Source: an uncultured Eubacteriales bacterium
GTDB taxonomy: Bacteria > Bacillota > Clostridia > Oscillospirales > Oscillospiraceae
Direction of reading: 5' to 3'
Assembly (NCBI GenBank): GCA_900551495.1
Contig: URWG01000027.1
Coordinates: 1-15,439 of the forward strand
DNA length: 15,439 nucleotides
The translations under genes were made by a program, and so were the position numbers. Shown one piece after another: positions 12,945 through 15,439 of the stretch; positions within the stretch are counted from its first letter, which is position 1; every line of letters begins with the position of its first letter. The notes below the pieces were generated by a model. It worked only from the letters and a program-made list of their open reading frames with translations. It was not told the origin of the DNA and searched no databases.

Positions 12945-13852
12945 GAACGGAATTTGAATACGCCTCGAAGGGCGCGGGAACGATCCACGCCTACCGCTGG
13001 ACGCCGGAGGGAACGCCGATCGCGGTGTTGCAGCTCGTGCACGGGATCGCGGAGCATATGCTGCGGTATGACGAGTTTGCCCGCTATCTGAACGGGCACG
13101 GCGTTTTGGTCACGGCGGAGGAGCATATGGGACACGGAAGGTCCGTCGGCAGCGGTGCGGAGCGGTACTTTGCCGGCGGCTGGTTGAGCGCGGTGGGCGA
13201 CACCTACGAGCTGCTGCGGCGGACGAAGGAGGAATTCCCGAGCCTACCGTATTTCGTGCTCGGACACAGCATGGGCTCGTTTATGACACGGACGCTGCTG
13301 TTTACCTACCCGAACGCGGGGCTGCGCGGCGCGGTCATCTGCGGCACGGGCTGGCAGGGCGGCGCGACACTGGCAGCGGGTCGGACGTTGTGTGCCTTGG
13401 AGCAGCTTCGACTCGGCGAGACAAAGCCCAGCCCCCTGCTGAACAATCTGATGTTCGGCGCGTTCAACCGCAAATTCCCCGACGCAAAAACCGAAAACGA
13501 CTGGATCTGTGCCGATCCCGCCGTCGTTCAGGCGTACACCGACGATCCCCTCTGCGGCGGCAGCGCAACGGTCGGGCTGGCGCGGGAGATGCTGCGCGGC
13601 ATCGGAATGATCGAGAAGAAAAAGAACCTTGCTGCCATGCCGAAGGAGCTTCCGGTGCTCTTCATCGCCGGTAAGAGCGACCCCGTCGGCAACATGGGCA
13701 AGGGGGTAAAGCGAAGCGCGCAAGCCTTCCGCGACGTCGGTATGAAGTCGGTGGAGCTGAAGCTCTACGACGGCAGGCACGAGATCCTGAACGAGCGCAA
13801 CCGCGGCGAGGTTTACGACGATGTTTGGCGTTTTTTGGAGAAAAATCTGTAA
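12941..13852 (+). CDS. Alpha/beta hydrolase, monoglyceride lipase/lysophospholipase-like
   Basis: Probable cytosolic serine hydrolase of the 'serine aminopeptidase S33/Hydrolase_4' type, acting on ester substrates such as monoacylglycerol or lysophospholipid; the substrate is not known. The 303 residues contain the oxyanion-hole segment VHGIAEH (33-39), the region EEHMGHGRS (60-68), nucleophile elbow GHSMGS with Ser110, acid Asp247 in GKSDPVG and base His280 in GRHEILNE, so the triad looks complete. There is no signal peptide. The start is the GTG at 12941, overlapping the coaX stop (GTGA) with AAGGAG 8 nt upstream; the open frame further upstream lies inside coaX and is rejected. A cap insertion at about 135-225 is normal for the family. 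Confidence 0.9.
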   Translation: MRTEFEYASKGAGTIHAYRWTPEGTPIAVLQLVHGIAEHMLRYDEFARYLNGHGVLVTAEEHMGHGRSVGSGAERYFAGGWLSAVGDTYELLRRTKEEFPSLPYFVLGHSMGSFMTRTLLFTYPNAGLRGAVICGTGWQGGATLAAGRTLCALEQLRLGETKPSPLLNNLMFGAFNRKFPDAKTENDWICADPAVVQAYTDDPLCGGSATVGLAREMLRGIGMIEKKKNLAAMPKELPVLFIAGKSDPVGNMGKGVKRSAQAFRDVGMKSVELKLYDGRHEILNERNRGEVYDDVWRFLEKNL

Positions 13853-13910
13853 TTTGTTACCTTTTTGTAATTATTTTTGTCGAAATGGCACATAACGGGC
13901 AGCGCAAAAC

Positions 13911-13939
13911 TTGACGAATGTCGGAATTTCTGCTACAAT
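13911..13939 (+). promoter_or_regulatory. Strong predicted sigma-A promoter for the SLH protein gene
   Basis: TTGACG (13911-13916) and TACAAT (13934-13939) with a 17-nt spacer; both are one base from consensus. Start of transcription would be about 25 nt before the ATG. It shows the secreted-protein gene is transcribed independently of the coaX operon. Confidence 0.82.
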
Positions 13940-13970
13940 AGGCGCGGAAAAATCCGACAGGAGTGAAGCT

Positions 13971-15439
13971 ATGAAACGCACAGTATGCAGTCTGCTGGCG
14001 CTTTTCTGTCTGCTGGTCGGCGCGGTACAGCCGGTCGCAGCAGCGCAGGAGACGCAGCCGACTTCGGAAATATCGGAGGCTTCGGAGCAGGTGACCGAGT
14101 CGGCGGAGCAGCCCACGGAGGAAACGGAGGAGCTACCCGTCGAGCCGACGGAGACACCTGCCGAGCCGACGGAGACACCTGCCGAGCCGACCGAGCAGCC
14201 CGTCGAGCCGACGGAACGCCCGCAGACCCGTGCGCCGGAGAAAATGAAGGTCAGCGAGCAGGGCGTTGCGTTCATCGGCGAGATGATGTCCGGCGCGGTC
14301 GGACCCAATCAGCTTTCCGCTGCGGAGCAGGCGGTGAACGATTTCGCAAGCCGCTATGACCTCTCGCTGACGCAGACGCAGTATGACGCGCTTGCCGATC
14401 TTGTGACGGCTTACGGCAGCTACATCCTGACCTCCGGCTATCAGGTCGAGCGGGTCATTGCCGACGGCAGCTACTCCGACGCGCAGCTTGCAAGCGCCTT
14501 CTGCGCGTGGGTCAAGTCCGGAAACGACGTTTCGCAGCAGCATTTGGCACGCCGTCTGCGCGAGATCAAGCTGTTTTTGTACGGCAGCTACGACGGCAAT
14601 TGCGAGGCGAACTTCCGCTATGTGGTCTTTAACGCCAACGGCGGTGCGCTGACGGACAACTCCGTGCTGTGCTATGCGTACGATCTGCCCTACGGCACGC
14701 TGCCGAGCGCGACGCGGGCGAACAGTTATTTTGACGGCTGGTATACCGCGTCCAGCGGCGGCACGAAGCTGACGGAGACGGACACCGCCTCCGAGAATCG
14801 AACCCTCTACGCCCACTGGACGACCGAGCGGAACGATTCACAGTTCAGCGACGTTGCCTCCGGCTCGTGGTACTACACCTATGTGACGCAGGCGGCGGCG
14901 AAGGGACTGTTCAACGGCGTCGGCGACGGAAAATTCGAGCCGAACGGATTCACCACCCGCGCCATGCTGACGACGGTGCTTTGGCGCCGCGACGGTAAGA
15001 AGGAGGCGCAGACCGCACCCTTTACGGACATTCCTGCCGAGAAATGGTACGCGGCTGCGGTCAACTGGGCATATGAGACGGGCGTGGTCAAGGGGGTCGG
15101 CGAGACACTGTTCGGACCCGACGAGGAGATCACCCGCGAGCAGCTCGTGACGATGCTCTACCGCTACGCGCAGGCGCAGGAGGGCTTCGACACGACCGCA
15201 ACGACGGAGCTTTCCGCGTTCGGTGATGCCGACACCGTTTCCGCCTACGCAGCGGAGGCGATCCGATGGGCGGTCGCGGTAAAAATTATGAACGGCGACG
15301 GCGGTCGGCTGCGTCCGCAGGGCAACGCAACCCGTGCCGAATGTGCGAAGCTGCTGCTCTGCTTCACGGCGCTGTCCGGCGGCGGGGACGACCCGAGCGA
15401 CGACCCGAGCGACGACCCGAAGCCGCTGCCCGACCCGCC
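13971..15439 (+). CDS. Secreted SLH-domain protein with degenerate GH24 lysozyme-like domain and InlB B-repeat; 3' end off window
   Basis: Probably a cell-surface protein held to the wall by SLH repeats. At least 489 residues are visible, without a stop. In order: a signal peptide (1-25, likely cut after AAA before Gln26), an acidic Thr/Glu/Pro-rich stretch with EPTETPA repeats (about 41-84), a GH24-like region (about 94-207) matching the C-terminal half of phage-type lysozymes (LTQTQYDAL at 133-141, ARRLREIKLFLYG at 193-205), an InlB B-repeat (about 216-283, with NANGG and FDGWYT), three SLH repeats (about 290-340, 350-400, 415-465) and a DDPS-repeat linker into unseen sequence. The lysozyme catalytic Glu and the following 'TIGYGH' region are absent: FIGEMMSG stands where FIKEFEG is usual. 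The ATG has AGGAG 7 nt upstream. An enzyme or other domain may lie beyond the edge. Confidence 0.88.
   Translation, partial: MKRTVCSLLALFCLLVGAVQPVAAAQETQPTSEISEASEQVTESAEQPTEETEELPVEPTETPAEPTETPAEPTEQPVEPTERPQTRAPEKMKVSEQGVAFIGEMMSGAVGPNQLSAAEQAVNDFASRYDLSLTQTQYDALADLVTAYGSYILTSGYQVERVIADGSYSDAQLASAFCAWVKSGNDVSQQHLARRLREIKLFLYGSYDGNCEANFRYVVFNANGGALTDNSVLCYAYDLPYGTLPSATRANSYFDGWYTASSGGTKLTETDTASENRTLYAHWTTERNDSQFSDVASGSWYYTYVTQAAAKGLFNGVGDGKFEPNGFTTRAMLTTVLWRRDGKKEAQTAPFTDIPAEKWYAAAVNWAYETGVVKGVGETLFGPDEEITREQLVTMLYRYAQAQEGFDTTATTELSAFGDADTVSAYAAEAIRWAVAVKIMNGDGGRLRPQGNATRAECAKLLLCFTALSGGGDDPSDDPSDDPKPLPDP
14142..14216. repeat. 21-bp tandem repeat encoding EPTETPA
   Basis: Two identical 21-bp units (14142-14162, 14163-14183), a diverged third (EPTEQPV) and a partial fourth. 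They encode the Pro/Thr/Glu linker between the signal peptide and the lysozyme-like domain, a typical wall-spanning spacer. Confidence 0.88.
15387..15422. repeat. 12-bp tandem repeat encoding DDPS
   Basis: Three units of GACGACCCGAGC, the last changed at its end to encode DDPK. They form an acidic linker after the third SLH repeat and continue as Pro-rich sequence to the window edge. Confidence 0.85.

Noticed and set aside
13853..13890. Terminator after the alpha/beta hydrolase gene
   Set aside because: Only a 4-bp TTAC/GTAA stem followed by a T-rich tract; too weak to call, although a terminator is expected there.

Overview
The window looks like the chromosome of a gut-type Clostridia bacterium (Bacillota), most likely an Oscillospirales/Ruminococcaceae-like anaerobe. 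The reasons are a GC-rich sequence with Gram-positive housekeeping gene orders (gdpP-rplI-dnaB and tilS-hpt-ftsH), strong AGGAGG ribosome binding sites with several TTG/GTG starts, a c-di-AMP phosphodiesterase, RNase J, a secreted SLH/InlB-repeat protein, and short palindromic repeats of a kind I associate with that group. The taxonomic call is inference. I see no phage genes, transposase, integrase or CRISPR array.

Left end (1-470): a tRNA-Arg(CCT) gene runs on the minus strand, its 3' tip cut by the window edge. Upstream of it, in the same orientation, are three 75-nt modules. Each is a 40-nt tRNA-Arg(CCT) 5' half that stops just after the anticodon loop, then exactly 16 unrelated nucleotides, then a 7-bp/5-nt-loop hairpin of the form CGCCTTT-N5-AAAGGCG. 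This array is the most unusual thing in the window.

Minus-strand housekeeping block (474-8593): transcription runs right to left, gdpP - rplI - (repeat island) - dnaB - tilS - hpt - ftsH. It covers second-messenger breakdown, ribosomal protein L9, the replicative helicase, tRNA-Ile lysidine synthesis, purine salvage and membrane proteolysis. Junctions are tight (gdpP/rplI 16 nt, dnaB/tilS 11-nt overlap, tilS/hpt 1 nt). The exceptions are 72 nt before ftsH and about 390 nt between rplI and dnaB, which are filled with palindromic repeats.

Centre (8594-10645): gdpP and the RNase J gene diverge from a shared 275-bp region with recognisable promoters on both strands. The RNase J mRNA has a structured leader and a strong intrinsic terminator. 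A dispersed 37-bp repeat and an oppositely oriented terminator follow.

Right part: three small minus-strand genes of unknown function (10677-11613) form a tight cassette. A divergent plus-strand operon carries a YfcE-type metallophosphoesterase, type III pantothenate kinase (coaX) and an alpha/beta hydrolase, joined by 4-nt ATGA/GTGA overlaps. Last is a gene with its own clear promoter for a secreted multidomain protein: signal peptide, Pro/Thr/Glu repeats, a lysozyme-like (GH24) domain that seems to have lost its catalytic part, an InlB B-repeat, three SLH repeats and an Asp-Pro linker running off the right edge.
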